DNA from: Caballeronia glebae
GTDB taxonomy: Bacteria > Pseudomonadota > Gammaproteobacteria > Burkholderiales > Burkholderiaceae
Assembly: GCF_001545035.1 (NCBI RefSeq)
Contig: NZ_FCOJ02000067.1
Span: forward strand, 1-36,731
Reading direction: 5' to 3'
DNA: 36,731 nucleotides
Part shown: positions 1-8,067 of the stretch, piece after piece
Layout: each line of letters begins with the position of its first letter
Numbering within the stretch: position 1 is the stretch's first letter
Notes under the pieces: generated by a model
What the model saw: only the letters and a program-made list of their open reading frames with translations
Databases searched by the model: none
Told to the model about the DNA's origin: nothing
Position numbers and translations under genes: made by a program

Positions 1-295
1 CCGCCGCGATCACGGAGACGAGCAGCGGCGCCTTGAAGACGGCGAATATCGCCGCCCCGATCACCGCGCCCACTACGGCGCCGATCGTCACGCCCTTGCC
101 GGCGCCTTTGGGCGCGCCGCTCGCGCCCGCATCGGTGCCGACATCGCCGCCGATCGGATGGCGCGCGTGCTGGCCGCTCGGATTGACGAAGAAGAGCGTC
201 ACGTCTTCTTCCACGAAGCCGCGCGCAAAGAGCTTCTGAGCTGCCGATTCGGCGGCACGAAAAGTCTGAAATCGGCCCGCAATGATCAGGGACAT
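1..295 (-). CDS. Glycine-zipper-like membrane protein, C-terminus cut by window edge
   Basis: The reading frame starts at the ATG whose complement lies at 293-295 and stays open to the window edge, so only about 98 N-terminal residues are visible. It begins MSLIIAGRFQTFRAAESA and has a small alpha/beta-like N-terminal part (about residues 1-50, with the segment VEEDVTLFFVNPSG). A Gly/Ala-rich linker follows, then a hydrophobic Gly-rich stretch (VTIGAVVGAVIGAAIFAVF) typical of a glycine-zipper membrane segment. Similar short proteins of unknown role are common in Burkholderia. It heads no obvious operon here. Function is unknown; inner-membrane location is inferred from the hydrophobic segment. 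Confidence 0.6.
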   Translation of the reverse strand, partial: MSLIIAGRFQTFRAAESAAQKLFARGFVEEDVTLFFVNPSGQHARHPIGGDVGTDAGASGAPKGAGKGVTIGAVVGAVIGAAIFAVFKAPLLVSVIAA

Positions 296-350
296 GTTCC
301 CTCCTTGTTGGCTTGGGTTGTGTGGAATGCGTCGCTTAAAGCGGCGAGGC

Positions 351-638
351 TTACTCCGGCTCCAGGCCGGCGACGCGGAACAATCCGCTCCTCAGCACGG
401 CGGGCTGGCCGCCGTTGTCGTCGAGTACTTCTGCGCATACCGCGCGGATACGCGCCGAGCCGCGCGCGAAGGCATCGAGCAGATCGTCCTCGCGCGGGGA
501 TTTCGCGCCGAAGTGATCTTCGAGCGCTTCGGCAGAGATCGAACATACGACCGGCTCGCCGTCGATGAGCGCCGCGAAGTGAATCGCGAGCTCGTCGCCG
601 TCGAAGACGGGTGCTTCGTCTGCAAACGTGATGTGCAT
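351..638 (-). CDS. DUF1488 family protein
   Basis: This 95-aa protein begins MHITFADEAPVFDGDELAIHFAAL. The pattern of a short beta-rich start, a DGEPVVCSISAEALEDHFG core and an acidic helix is the DUF1488 layout, a small cytoplasmic family of unknown function found beside stress genes in Burkholderia. I chose the internal ATG at 638 over the upstream one at 713 because a GAGGA Shine-Dalgarno-like stretch lies a few bases before it and the upstream extension would overlap the DUF4142 gene. It lies downstream of that gene on the same strand and may be co-transcribed with it. Confidence 0.75.
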   Translation of the reverse strand: MHITFADEAPVFDGDELAIHFAALIDGEPVVCSISAEALEDHFGAKSPREDDLLDAFARGSARIRAVCAEVLDDNGGQPAVLRSGLFRVAGLEPE

Positions 639-709
639 GGTCGAGTCCTCATAAGCGGGACGGGAAGCGCAACGCAGGGCGGCGGCGGGGCCGGCGACAT
701 GCGCGATCC

Positions 710-1258
710 TCATGACGCCGCCTTTTTTGCAAGCTGCTGCGCCATCTCGTAGTGGTGGCGAATGATCGGCAATGCCTTGGTCGCCGCTGTTTTCAGCGCG
801 GTGTCGTTGCCGGCTTCGCTTTCTTTTCTGAAAAGCTCGACGGCCTTCTGGTGCCCGTCCACGGCCACCTTTTCAATATAGGCTTTGTCGAACTCCGCAC
901 CCTGGAGATTTTGCAGGCTGCCGATCACCGCCGTATCGGCGGCGGGCGGCGCGGTAATGCCGTGACGTTTCGCGATTACGTCGAGATTGCGCGCGAGTTT
1001 CGTGTGATCGACGATCATTCGCTGTGCGAACTCGCGCACCTGCCGGTCGCTCGCGTGCGTGAGCGCGAGCTTGCTCGCCGTGAGTTCGGTCGCGCCCGCC
1101 TGACCCGCGTCCTGCAGAAACTGCTGATCGATGGGCGAGAGCTTCTCGCTTCGCACGGCGCCCGCCGCAGCTTGTGTCTGCGCCTGCGCCAAGGGCGCAA
1201 AAGCGGCAGCCAGCGACAGCAGGATCGCGTGCGTTGTCGATGTTGCGGATCGCGGCAT
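710..1258 (-). CDS. DUF4142 family secreted/periplasmic protein
   Basis: This 182-aa protein has an N-terminal signal peptide of about 26 residues (hydrophobic core ILLSLAAAFAPLAQA, likely cleavage after AQA). The mature part matches the DUF4142 four-helix pattern: SPIDQQFLQDAGQAG, then QVREFAQRMIVDHTK, then a C-terminal helix with RHHYEMAQQL. The family is ferritin-like in predicted fold and exported; its biochemical role is not established. It sits between the PfpI-like and DUF1488 genes on the same strand, a grouping that suggests a general stress cluster. The gap to the upstream PfpI-like gene is only 24 bp. Confidence 0.85.
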   Translation of the reverse strand: MPRSATSTTHAILLSLAAAFAPLAQAQTQAAAGAVRSEKLSPIDQQFLQDAGQAGATELTASKLALTHASDRQVREFAQRMIVDHTKLARNLDVIAKRHGITAPPAADTAVIGSLQNLQGAEFDKAYIEKVAVDGHQKAVELFRKESEAGNDTALKTAATKALPIIRHHYEMAQQLAKKAAS

Positions 1259-1282
1259 CGGCGTGCCTCCAGTGAGACGCGC

Positions 1283-1831
1283 TCAGGCGCGCGTGCGGCC
1301 GAGCGCTTCGATCAGCGCCTTGTTGAACGCCGGAAGATCGTCGGGCTTGCGGCTCGTGATGAGATTGCCGTCGATCTGCACTTCCTGATCGACCCACGTG
1401 CCGCCCGCGTTGCGCACGTCGTCCTGCAGACTCGGCCAGCTCGTCATCGTGCGGCCCGCGACGATGCCCGCCGAGATCGGCAGCCAGCCGCCGTGGCAGA
1501 TCACCGCGATCGGCTTCTTCGCGCGATCGGCGTCCTTCACGAAGCTTTGCGCCTTCGCGTCGAGCCGGATCGCGTCGCCATTGACGACGCCGCCGGGCAG
1601 CACGAGCGCGTCGTAATCGGCGGGATTGGCGGCGTCGAAGGTCACATCGACATTCACTTTGTCGCCCTTGTCGACGTGCTTGAAGCCTTGAATCTGACCG
1701 GGCTTCTGCGACACGACGTCCACCTGCGCGCCCGCTTCCTTGAGCGCGCGTTGCGGCTCGACGAGCTCTGCCTGCTCGAAGCCGTCGACGGCGAGAATCG
1801 CGACCTTGCAACCGTTCAGGGATATGGCCAT
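1283..1831 (-). CDS. PfpI/DJ-1 family type 1 glutamine amidotransferase-like protein
   Basis: The 182-aa protein has the PfpI/DJ-1 alpha/beta fold signature: an N-terminal strand KVAILAVDGFEQAEL with the conserved Glu near residue 22, a central DALVLPGG, and the nucleophile elbow PIAVICHGGW with Cys112 followed by His113. Family members (YhbO, PfpI) are described as stress-linked deglycases, chaperones or peptidases, so the exact activity cannot be read from sequence. The ATG at 1831 is preferred because AAGGAGTG lies about 8 bases upstream; an in-frame ATG at 1882 adds 17 unrelated residues. It is the upstream partner of the DUF4142 gene. Confidence 0.85.
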   Translation of the reverse strand: MAISLNGCKVAILAVDGFEQAELVEPQRALKEAGAQVDVVSQKPGQIQGFKHVDKGDKVNVDVTFDAANPADYDALVLPGGVVNGDAIRLDAKAQSFVKDADRAKKPIAVICHGGWLPISAGIVAGRTMTSWPSLQDDVRNAGGTWVDQEVQIDGNLITSRKPDDLPAFNKALIEALGRTRA

Positions 1832-1948
1832 GAACACACTCCTTGTAGCTGATTTCGATCGTTCCGCGGGTGCGGAATTCATGGTCGAAGTTTCAGCAAA
1901 GGCTGTGCCCAGCGCGGCGGCCGGGCGGCCGTGAGCGCGAAGGGTGGA

Positions 1949-3316
1949 TCAGGCGGGCTCGACGCTGTGTTTACCGGTGAGACGCAGCACGCTGACGATG
2001 GCGGCGGCCGCCGCGAACACCGCCGCGATGGCGAGCGCGATCACCGGGCCTTGCTTCGGCGCAACGCCGAAGATCAGCGCGACGAGCGCCGCGCCGAGCG
2101 TCTGTCCCGTGAGGCGCGCGGTGCCGAGCATGCCGCTCGCGCCGCCGCTGCGATGACGCGGCGCGGCGGCGAGCATCTGACGATTGTTGGGCGACTGGAA
2201 CAAGCCGAAGCCGAGGCCGCACACGGCCATGCGCCACGCGACGTCGAGCGCTGTCGGATGCGCGCCGACGCTCGCGAGCAGCACGAGTCCGACGGTCAAT
2301 ATCGCGAGGCCGATGCCGCCGAGCAAGCCCGCCGAATACCGGTCCGCGAGCACGCCCGCGAGCGGCGCGACGAACACGATCACGAGCGGCCACGGCGTCA
2401 TGAGAAAGCCGGTCTCGACCTGGCCCATGCCGAAATTGTTCTGCAGCAGAAACGGCAGCGAGACGAACGCGAGCATCTGCGCGCAGAACGAACACACCGA
2501 CGCGCCGACCGACAACGCGAACACCGGAATGCGCAGCAGATCGACGGGTAAAAGCGGCGCGCTTTGCGTGAGTTGCCGCTTCACGAAGAAATAGCCGATG
2601 ACCGCCGTCGCGACGATCTCGCCGACGAGATACGGCCGATGCTCGCCGTGTCCGAAGCCGTCGACCGCGACGATCGCAATGCCGAAAAAGAGCGCGTTCA
2701 TGATCGCGCTGATGTAGTCGTACGGCTGCCGATGCCCCGGCGTGCGCGGCATCGAGTTCCAGCCGATCGCGAACGCCGCGAGGCCGATCGGCACGTTGAT
2801 CGCGAAGAGCCAGGGCCACGTCGCGACGGACAGCACGCCGGAGGCGACCGTTGGGCCGATCACCGACGAGATCGCGACGACCGTCGCGTTGATGGACACG
2901 CCGCGGCCCAGTTGATCGTGCGGATAGATGATGCGCACGAGCGCCGTGTTCACGCTCATGATGCCCGCCGCGCCGAAACCCTGGAGCACGCGCGCGATGG
3001 TGAGCGCGGTGAGCGAGCCCGACAGCGCGCACGCGAACGAAGACACCGTGAAGAGCGCGAGCCCCGTCATGTAGACGCGCCGATAGCCGATGCGATCGCC
3101 GAGCGAGGCGAGCGGCAGCAGCGAGATGGTGATCGTGAGCTGATACGCGTTGACGACCCAGATGGAGTCGGCGGGAGAAGCGTTCAGATTGCGCGCGATG
3201 GTCGGCAGCGCGACGTTGGCGATGGCGCCGTCGAGCACCGCGAGCGTGATGCCGAGTGCGACGACGGCAATGGCCCAGTATCGCTGGGGTAGCGGCAGAC
3301 CTTTATCGGAGTCCAT
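1949..3316 (-). CDS. MFS transporter, DHA2 (drug:H+ antiporter) type
   Basis: A 455-aa multi-pass inner-membrane protein. The N-terminal half carries the hallmark DHA2 sequence LAVLDGAIANVALPTIA in helix 1, then WVVNAYQLT and the MFS loop motif LGDRIGYRRVYM between helices 2 and 3. Helix 5 has the antiporter-type motif ISSVIGPTVASGVLS. Hydrophobic segments fill the rest, ending near residue 445. Length and motifs fit the EmrB/QacA/SmvA group, which exports cationic drugs and biocides using the proton gradient; the substrate here is unknown. No regulator gene adjoins it. It ends 117 bp before the PfpI-like gene start and is probably a single transcription unit. Confidence 0.85.
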   Translation of the reverse strand: MDSDKGLPLPQRYWAIAVVALGITLAVLDGAIANVALPTIARNLNASPADSIWVVNAYQLTITISLLPLASLGDRIGYRRVYMTGLALFTVSSFACALSGSLTALTIARVLQGFGAAGIMSVNTALVRIIYPHDQLGRGVSINATVVAISSVIGPTVASGVLSVATWPWLFAINVPIGLAAFAIGWNSMPRTPGHRQPYDYISAIMNALFFGIAIVAVDGFGHGEHRPYLVGEIVATAVIGYFFVKRQLTQSAPLLPVDLLRIPVFALSVGASVCSFCAQMLAFVSLPFLLQNNFGMGQVETGFLMTPWPLVIVFVAPLAGVLADRYSAGLLGGIGLAILTVGLVLLASVGAHPTALDVAWRMAVCGLGFGLFQSPNNRQMLAAAPRHRSGGASGMLGTARLTGQTLGAALVALIFGVAPKQGPVIALAIAAVFAAAAAIVSVLRLTGKHSVEPA

Positions 3317-3416
3317 CGATGGGCGGGAAGTGGCGGGCGGCGCATTGTATGACGCGCCGTTTTCAAATGGCTTGGATGCGGCGCGGCGGCGAGGCGCCGC
3401 GCCTTCGTGCGCGTGA

Positions 3417-3920
3417 TTACTTCAGCTCGTAGAGGCCGGTGTAAGTCGCCGAATCGATCTCGTTGAGATGCGTCATGAAGCGCGCCACCGCGTTGGTCAC
3501 GTTGCCGTCGAGCGGCAGGCTTTCCGCCCCGAGCGCGTGGATGCGGAAGATATAGCGATGCGGCTTGTCGCCACGCGGCGGCGCCGCGCCGCCGAAGCCG
3601 ACCGTGCCGTAGTCGTTGCGAAGTTGCAGCGCGCCTTGCGGTAGCAGACTGCCGTCGGCCTTGCCGGCGTTGCGCGGCAGCGAACGCACGTCGGGCGGAA
3701 TATTGACCACGACCCAGTGCCAGAAGCCGCTGCCGGTGGGCGCGTCGGGATCGTAGACGGTGAGCGCGAGACTGCGCGTTTCGGCGGGCGGATCTTCCCA
3801 TTGCAGCGTCGGCGAAACATTCTCGCCCGAGCCGCCGAAGGCCTGCTGGTCGAATTCCTGCGCGTGCGTCATGAAGCCGTTCGCCGGAAATTCGTCGGAC
3901 CAGATGCGGAAATCAGCCAT
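3417..3920 (-). CDS. YbhB/YbcL family PEBP-like protein
   Basis: The 167-aa protein matches bacterial phosphatidylethanolamine-binding-protein (Raf kinase inhibitor-like) proteins. It shows SPTLQWEDPPAETRSLALTV, the anion-pocket signature YDPDAP, HWVVVNIP, and a C-terminal HRYIFRIHAL strand. No signal peptide is visible, so it is probably cytoplasmic like YbhB. A strong AAGGAGG sequence lies just upstream of the start codon. The ligand and physiological role of bacterial members are not known. It is separated from the downstream MFS gene by about 100 bp and faces away from the diguanylate cyclase gene. Confidence 0.88.
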   Translation of the reverse strand: MADFRIWSDEFPANGFMTHAQEFDQQAFGGSGENVSPTLQWEDPPAETRSLALTVYDPDAPTGSGFWHWVVVNIPPDVRSLPRNAGKADGSLLPQGALQLRNDYGTVGFGGAAPPRGDKPHRYIFRIHALGAESLPLDGNVTNAVARFMTHLNEIDSATYTGLYELK

Positions 3921-4144
3921 GAGAGTCGAGCCTCCTTCTTATAGCGATGTGGATGGATGCGGCACAGCGCATCGGACTGCGTGGCGCCGCGAGCCTCGCG
4001 TGAGCCGGTGCAGCAAACGTGCCCGGGCGGCAAGGACGAAGCGAGTCGAGTGTAGCATCCGCCCCCGATATCCCGCAGGCGCGCAAATGCCGTTGGCCGG
4101 AATGTGCGAAGCGGCCGATTCGGCCCTCGAAATATGACGCGCGC

Positions 4145-4150
4145 TACAAT
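4145..4150 (+). promoter_or_regulatory. Possible -10 element upstream of the diguanylate cyclase gene
   Basis: The hexamer TACAAT sits 65 bases upstream of the chosen start at 4215, within the 294-base divergent interval between the PEBP-like gene and the diguanylate cyclase. No good -35 hexamer is seen 16-18 bases upstream, so this is a weak call. The rest of that interval shows no other gene or clear site. Confidence 0.3.
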
Positions 4151-4214
4151 AATGAGATGAATTCGGGCATTAATCAGCGACCCATTTGAGCCGGCGCGAG
4201 CCGAAAGGATGACC

Positions 4215-5693
4215 ATGCCAAACGACCCGCGCCGCGCTGCCGGTCAATTCACGCCGGCGAGCGTGCCGGAGGACGACGCCGACATGTTCGAGCTCGCGCC
4301 CGTTTCGCTCTGGCTGGAAGATTTCAGCGCCGTGCGCGAGCAGTTCGAGCGCTGGCGCGCGGCGGGCGTCGGAGACCTCCGGGCGTTCCTCGCGGAAAAT
4401 CCCGGAAGCGTCGCCGAGTGTTCGTCGCGCATTCGGGTGATCAAGGTCAATCGGCGCACGCTGTCGCTGTTTCACACGAAGGACGTCGATCATCTCGTGC
4501 AGAACCTCGATCGCGTGTTTCGCGACGACATGCTCACCACGCACGTCGACGAACTCGAACAACTGTGGTCCGGCAAAACGCGCTTCGTGAGCCAGACGGT
4601 CAATTACACGCTCGACGGCAAGCGTCTGGACGTGCTGCTCAAGGCGGTCATCCTGCCGGGACACGAGGACACATGGAGCCGCGTGCTCGTCACCATCGAG
4701 GACATCACCGAGCTCGAAGCGATGCGCCGCACCGCCGCCGCGAGCGAGCTCTATGCGCGCGGGCTCTTCGAGCACTCGCCGGTGTCGCTGTGGGTCGAGG
4801 ATTTCAGCTCCGTGAAATCGCTGCTGGACGATGTGCGCGAGCGCGGCATCGTCGACTTTCGCACGTTCACGAACGTGCATCCCGAGTTCGTCGAGCGCTG
4901 CATGCAGGAGATCCACGTCCTCGACGTCAATCAGCACACGCTGCGCATGTTCGCCGCCCCCGACAAGGCGACGCTACTCTCGCGCCTGCCCGACGTTTTT
5001 CGCGACGACATGCAGCAGTACTTCCAGGAACAGCTCATCGATCTGTGGGACGGCAAGCTTTTCCAGCAGCGCGAGGTGCTCAACTATTCGCTCGAAGGCA
5101 ACGAGGTGAACGTGCATCTGCAGTTCTCGGTGTTTCCGGGACACGAAGCGCGCTGGGATCTCGTGCTCGTCGCGCTCACCGACATCACCGCGCGCAAGAA
5201 GGCCGAAGCGTATCTGGAATTCCTCGGCAAGCACGACGTGCTCACGAAGCTCAAGAATCGCTCGTTCTATATCGATGAAATCAATCGCCTCGAACGCAAG
5301 GGCCCGTTCCCCGTTACAGCGATCGCCGTCGACGTGAACGGGCTCAAGGCCATCAACGATCAGCTAGGGCACGCCGCCGGCGACGCGCTTCTGCGACGCG
5401 CGGGCGAAGTGCTCGGCAAGGCGGTGGAAAGGCCGTTTCAGGCGGCGCGCATCGGCGGCGACGAGTTCATGGTGCTCTTGCCCGGCACCGACGAGCGCGG
5501 CGGCGAGACGGTGATCGAGAGCATTCGCCAGTTGCTCGAAGTGAACAACCAGTTCTACTCGGGCAATCCTCTTTCTTTCGCGATGGGCGCCGCCACCGCG
5601 CTCGACGGCGAACGTCTTGAGCCGATGCTGCAACGCGCCGACGCCGCCATGTACGCCGAAAAGCGCGCGCACTACGACGGCAACGGCGCGTGA
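4215..5693 (+). CDS. Diguanylate cyclase with two related PAS-like sensor modules
   Basis: The protein (492 aa) has no membrane segment, so it is a soluble enzyme predicted to make c-di-GMP from two GTP. Residues about 17-160 and 165-320 are two homologous sensor modules. Each opens with APVSLWLEDFS or SPVSLWVEDFS, contains an FRDDM segment, and ends in a (V)LVxxxDITxxxxA linker. Residues 325-490 form the GGDEF domain with intact RIGGDEF (GGDEF at 414-418) and DVNGLKAINDQLGHAAGD. No RxxD inhibitory site is at the usual place. The ATG at 4215 is chosen over 4209 because AAAGGA is then correctly spaced. The stop abuts the convergent next gene with no gap. Confidence 0.88.
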   Translation: MPNDPRRAAGQFTPASVPEDDADMFELAPVSLWLEDFSAVREQFERWRAAGVGDLRAFLAENPGSVAECSSRIRVIKVNRRTLSLFHTKDVDHLVQNLDRVFRDDMLTTHVDELEQLWSGKTRFVSQTVNYTLDGKRLDVLLKAVILPGHEDTWSRVLVTIEDITELEAMRRTAAASELYARGLFEHSPVSLWVEDFSSVKSLLDDVRERGIVDFRTFTNVHPEFVERCMQEIHVLDVNQHTLRMFAAPDKATLLSRLPDVFRDDMQQYFQEQLIDLWDGKLFQQREVLNYSLEGNEVNVHLQFSVFPGHEARWDLVLVALTDITARKKAEAYLEFLGKHDVLTKLKNRSFYIDEINRLERKGPFPVTAIAVDVNGLKAINDQLGHAAGDALLRRAGEVLGKAVERPFQAARIGGDEFMVLLPGTDERGGETVIESIRQLLEVNNQFYSGNPLSFAMGAATALDGERLEPMLQRADAAMYAEKRAHYDGNGA

Positions 5694-6092
5694 TTATTGC
5701 GGCTGCGTGACTTCATCCATTCCGTGATCGAGCGCCGGGCACGCCTCGCTTATCTGCTTGCGGTACGCGGCCGGATCGCTCGTCTTCAGCTTGTCGAAGC
5801 GATCGACGGTCGGTTGCGCCTGAGCGAGACCGAGCTTCCATTCGCCATCGAAATCGGGCGCGTCGGGATAGCTCGTGCGCACGACGCTCTTGAAACGCGC
5901 GACCTTGGCGGCATCGATATGACAGACGTCCGCCGCGCCGCGCGCGATGTTAGCGCTTGTCATCACGCCTTCGGCGGCCATCAGTTCCTTCGACGACGGA
6001 TGTCCGGGTGGCAACGCGGTTTGCGCCGTCGCGCACAGGCACCACGCGGCGAAAAAGGAGGAAACGAGGAAGGTCGAACGCTTCATGCGCAT
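5694..6092 (-). CDS. Small secreted protein of unknown function
   Basis: This 132-aa protein has a clear signal peptide (MKRSTFLVSSFFAAWCLCATAQ, cleavage likely after the AxA-like ATA/AQ region). The mature part of about 105 residues has two cysteines (in DVCHIDAAK and SEACPALDHG) that could form a disulfide. I do not recognise a named family. The start could also be the ATG at 6086; no clear ribosome-binding site separates the two. It is convergent with the diguanylate cyclase and divergent from the TetR gene. Confidence 0.65.
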   Translation of the reverse strand: MRMKRSTFLVSSFFAAWCLCATAQTALPPGHPSSKELMAAEGVMTSANIARGAADVCHIDAAKVARFKSVVRTSYPDAPDFDGEWKLGLAQAQPTVDRFDKLKTSDPAAYRKQISEACPALDHGMDEVTQPQ

Positions 6093-6201
6093 GTGATTTT
6101 CGCTTTGTCCGTGGGGTGGAAAAATTATAGGTGAAGCCCTCTGTATCGAACGCCTGTTATGGCGAGAATGCGTGAATAGCGCGTGCTAGAATCGATTTCC
6201 A

Positions 6202-6903
6202 ATGCCGTTCTCAGACAGAAAAATGAAAAAAGGAAGCAAGGCCGCTAGCGCCGCGCCCTCGTCGACCACGGAGCAGGGGCGGCGCAAGTACGATCCTGAG
6301 GAGACCAAGCGGAACATTCTCGACATCGCCACACAGGAATTCTCGGCGATGGGCCTCGCGGGCGCGCGCGTCGACGCCATCGCGGAGCGCACCAACACCA
6401 CGAAGCGCATGCTGTACTACTACTTCGGCAGCAAGGAAGGGCTGTACGAAGCGGTATTGGAGCAGGTTTATAGCGACATCCGCGCGCTCGAACAGGAGTT
6501 GCAACTCGCGGAAATGGAGCCGGAGGAAGCGCTGCGCGAATTCGTCGGCTTCACGTTCGACTATCACGACAAGCATCGCGATTTCGTGCGGCTCGTCACG
6601 ATTGAAAATATCCACAGCGCGAAGTACATCGAACAATCGAAGACCTTCAAGGCGCGCAATTCGACGGTCGTGAAAACTATCGAGGATCTCATCGCGCGCG
6701 GCGTCGCGGCGGGCAAGTTTCGCGACGACGTCGATCCGATCGACCTGCATCTGATGATCAGCTCGTTCTGCTTTCATCGCGTGGCGAACCGTCATACGTG
6801 GGGCGCGGCGTTCGGGCGCGATCCGTCGGGCGCGCGTTCGCGTGCGCGTCATCGCGAGATGATCGTCGATGCGGTGCTGCGTTTCATGCGGCGCGACGGC
6901 TGA
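6202..6903 (+). CDS. TetR/AcrR family transcriptional regulator, probable regulator of the quinate/shikimate genes
   Basis: The 233-aa protein has a basic N-terminal tail, then a TetR DNA-binding domain at about residues 30-80 (ETKRNILDIATQEF, GLAGARVDAIAERTNTTKRM with LYYYFGSKEGLYEAV). A helical ligand-binding domain follows. Such proteins are usually dimeric repressors released by a small molecule. The neighbouring quinate/shikimate genes suggest an aromatic or hydroaromatic inducer, but that is inference from location. ATG at 6202 gives the full ORF; the ATG at 6223 (MKKGSK) is an alternative. A TAGAAT hexamer at 6187-6192 could be its -10 element, which would favour the later start. Confidence 0.82.
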   Translation: MPFSDRKMKKGSKAASAAPSSTTEQGRRKYDPEETKRNILDIATQEFSAMGLAGARVDAIAERTNTTKRMLYYYFGSKEGLYEAVLEQVYSDIRALEQELQLAEMEPEEALREFVGFTFDYHDKHRDFVRLVTIENIHSAKYIEQSKTFKARNSTVVKTIEDLIARGVAAGKFRDDVDPIDLHLMISSFCFHRVANRHTWGAAFGRDPSGARSRARHREMIVDAVLRFMRRDG

Positions 6904-6922
6904 TTTTCCGCGCGCGCAAAGC

Positions 6923-6955
6923 AAAACGGCGACGCTCTCGCGAGGTCGCCGTTTT
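6923..6955. terminator. Bidirectional rho-independent terminator
   Basis: AAAACGGCGAC (6923-6933) pairs perfectly with GTCGCCGTTTT (6945-6955) across an 11-base loop. A T run follows on the plus strand and an A run precedes the stem, giving T residues on the minus strand. It lies between the convergent TetR and dehydrogenase genes and can serve both. Confidence 0.85.
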
Positions 6956-6972
6956 TCATTGCGGTCGATACA

Positions 6973-7827
6973 TCAACGTTCCAGCAAGCTCTGGAAATGC
7001 GCGAACATGCGCTCGGCATCCGGCTCTAGCCCGGTGAAAATGCGCAGCGCGTCGACAGCCTGACACACCGCCATGCCGCCGCCGCTCACGGTGCGGCAGC
7101 CGAGCGCTTTCGCCGCCTTCAGCAGTTCGGTTTCGAGCGGGAAATAGACGATCTCCGCGACCCACAATTCCTTGTGCAAAAACTCCGCCGGCAGCGGCAG
7201 GCCGGGAAGCTTCGCCATGCCGGTCGGCGTCGCGTGGATGAGGCCGCTCGCCGCCGCGAGCGTGTCGCGCAGGTCGCCGCCGCTTTTCACGACGCGATCC
7301 GGAAAGCGCGCCGCAAGCTCGGCGGCGAGCGATGCCGCGCGCGCATCGTCGGAATCGAAGAGCGTGAGTTCGCGCGCGCCCGTGAGCGCCGCGTGCGCGA
7401 CGGCCGCGCCCGCGCCGCCCGCGCCGAGTTGCACGACGCGTTCGAGCGGCGCGCCCGGCAGACCGCGCTGGAACGCGCGCGCGAAACCCGACCAGTCCGT
7501 GTTAAAGCCAATGCGCTTGCCGTCCTTCAGCACCACCGTGTTGACCGCGCCGAGCGCGCGCGCGTCGGGATCGAGATCATCGAGCAACGGGATCACGCTT
7601 TGCTTGCACGGATACGTGATGTTCAGGCCGTCGTAACCCATGCGCTGGGCGGCGTCGAGCAGATCGGGCAGGGCGGACGGCTCCAGTTCCAGCGCCTGCA
7701 GGTCGATGCGCCGGTACACGTAGTTCAGCCCGAGGCTGCCGCCTTCCTTCTCGTGCATGGCGGGCGTGAGCGAGCCGCCGATGCCCGATCCGATCAGGCC
7801 GATGAGATACGAAGTCTTGTTGGTCAT
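6973..7827 (-). CDS. Quinate/shikimate dehydrogenase (AroE superfamily, catabolic type)
   Basis: The 284-aa enzyme oxidises shikimate and/or quinate at the 3-hydroxyl. It shows SLTPAMHEKEG in the substrate pocket, NITYPCKQSV with the catalytic Lys, GFNTDWSGF with the paired Asp, and the Rossmann loop GAGGAGAA. The strand after that loop ends LFDSDDA, with acidic residues where NADP-dependent AroE usually has an Arg-containing loop, which favours NAD+ and a catabolic role. The C-terminal GGGMAVCQAVDALRIFTG carries the conserved Gln. It is divergent from the dehydroshikimate dehydratase gene, so the pair would feed protocatechuate. A biosynthetic AroE role is less likely. Confidence 0.85.
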   Translation of the reverse strand: MTNKTSYLIGLIGSGIGGSLTPAMHEKEGGSLGLNYVYRRIDLQALELEPSALPDLLDAAQRMGYDGLNITYPCKQSVIPLLDDLDPDARALGAVNTVVLKDGKRIGFNTDWSGFARAFQRGLPGAPLERVVQLGAGGAGAAVAHAALTGARELTLFDSDDARAASLAAELAARFPDRVVKSGGDLRDTLAAASGLIHATPTGMAKLPGLPLPAEFLHKELWVAEIVYFPLETELLKAAKALGCRTVSGGGMAVCQAVDALRIFTGLEPDAERMFAHFQSLLER

Positions 7828-7849
7828 GCGAGCGCTCCAGCACGGATGA

Positions 7850-7868
7850 GCACTGCATGCTGCAGTGC
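7850..7868. promoter_or_regulatory. Perfect 19-bp palindrome, candidate operator
   Basis: GCACTGCA (7850-7857), TGC, TGCAGTGC (7861-7868) is a perfect inverted repeat with 8-bp arms. It lies 23 bp upstream of the dehydrogenase start codon, where it would cover its promoter or leader, in the divergent control region shared with the dehydratase. TetR proteins bind palindromes of about this size, so the nearby TetR product is the first candidate ligand; this is inference. Confidence 0.55.
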
Positions 7869-7931
7869 GAAATGGGATACGCCGCAGTGTGAACGCACGC
7901 GCGAGCCTTGTCGGTTCGTGTTTTCACTTAT

Positions 7932-7959
7932 TTGTACGGTCTAGTTAGTTTGTTAATAT
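7932..7959 (+). promoter_or_regulatory. Candidate sigma-70 promoter for the dehydroshikimate dehydratase gene
   Basis: TTGTAC (7932-7937) and TAATAT (7954-7959) are separated by 16 bp in a locally A/T-rich patch of an otherwise GC-rich region. The predicted start near 7966 would leave a leader of about 100 bases before the start at 8068. Confidence 0.5.
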
Positions 7960-8067
7960 CTCGCAGAATGACATGGATTGCGCGCGTCTGTCATGCGGAC
8001 GTCCTACACTGGAAGGCACCGCTCTCGATCCATCCCGCATTCACTGAATTGCAACGAGGAGGCAGCG

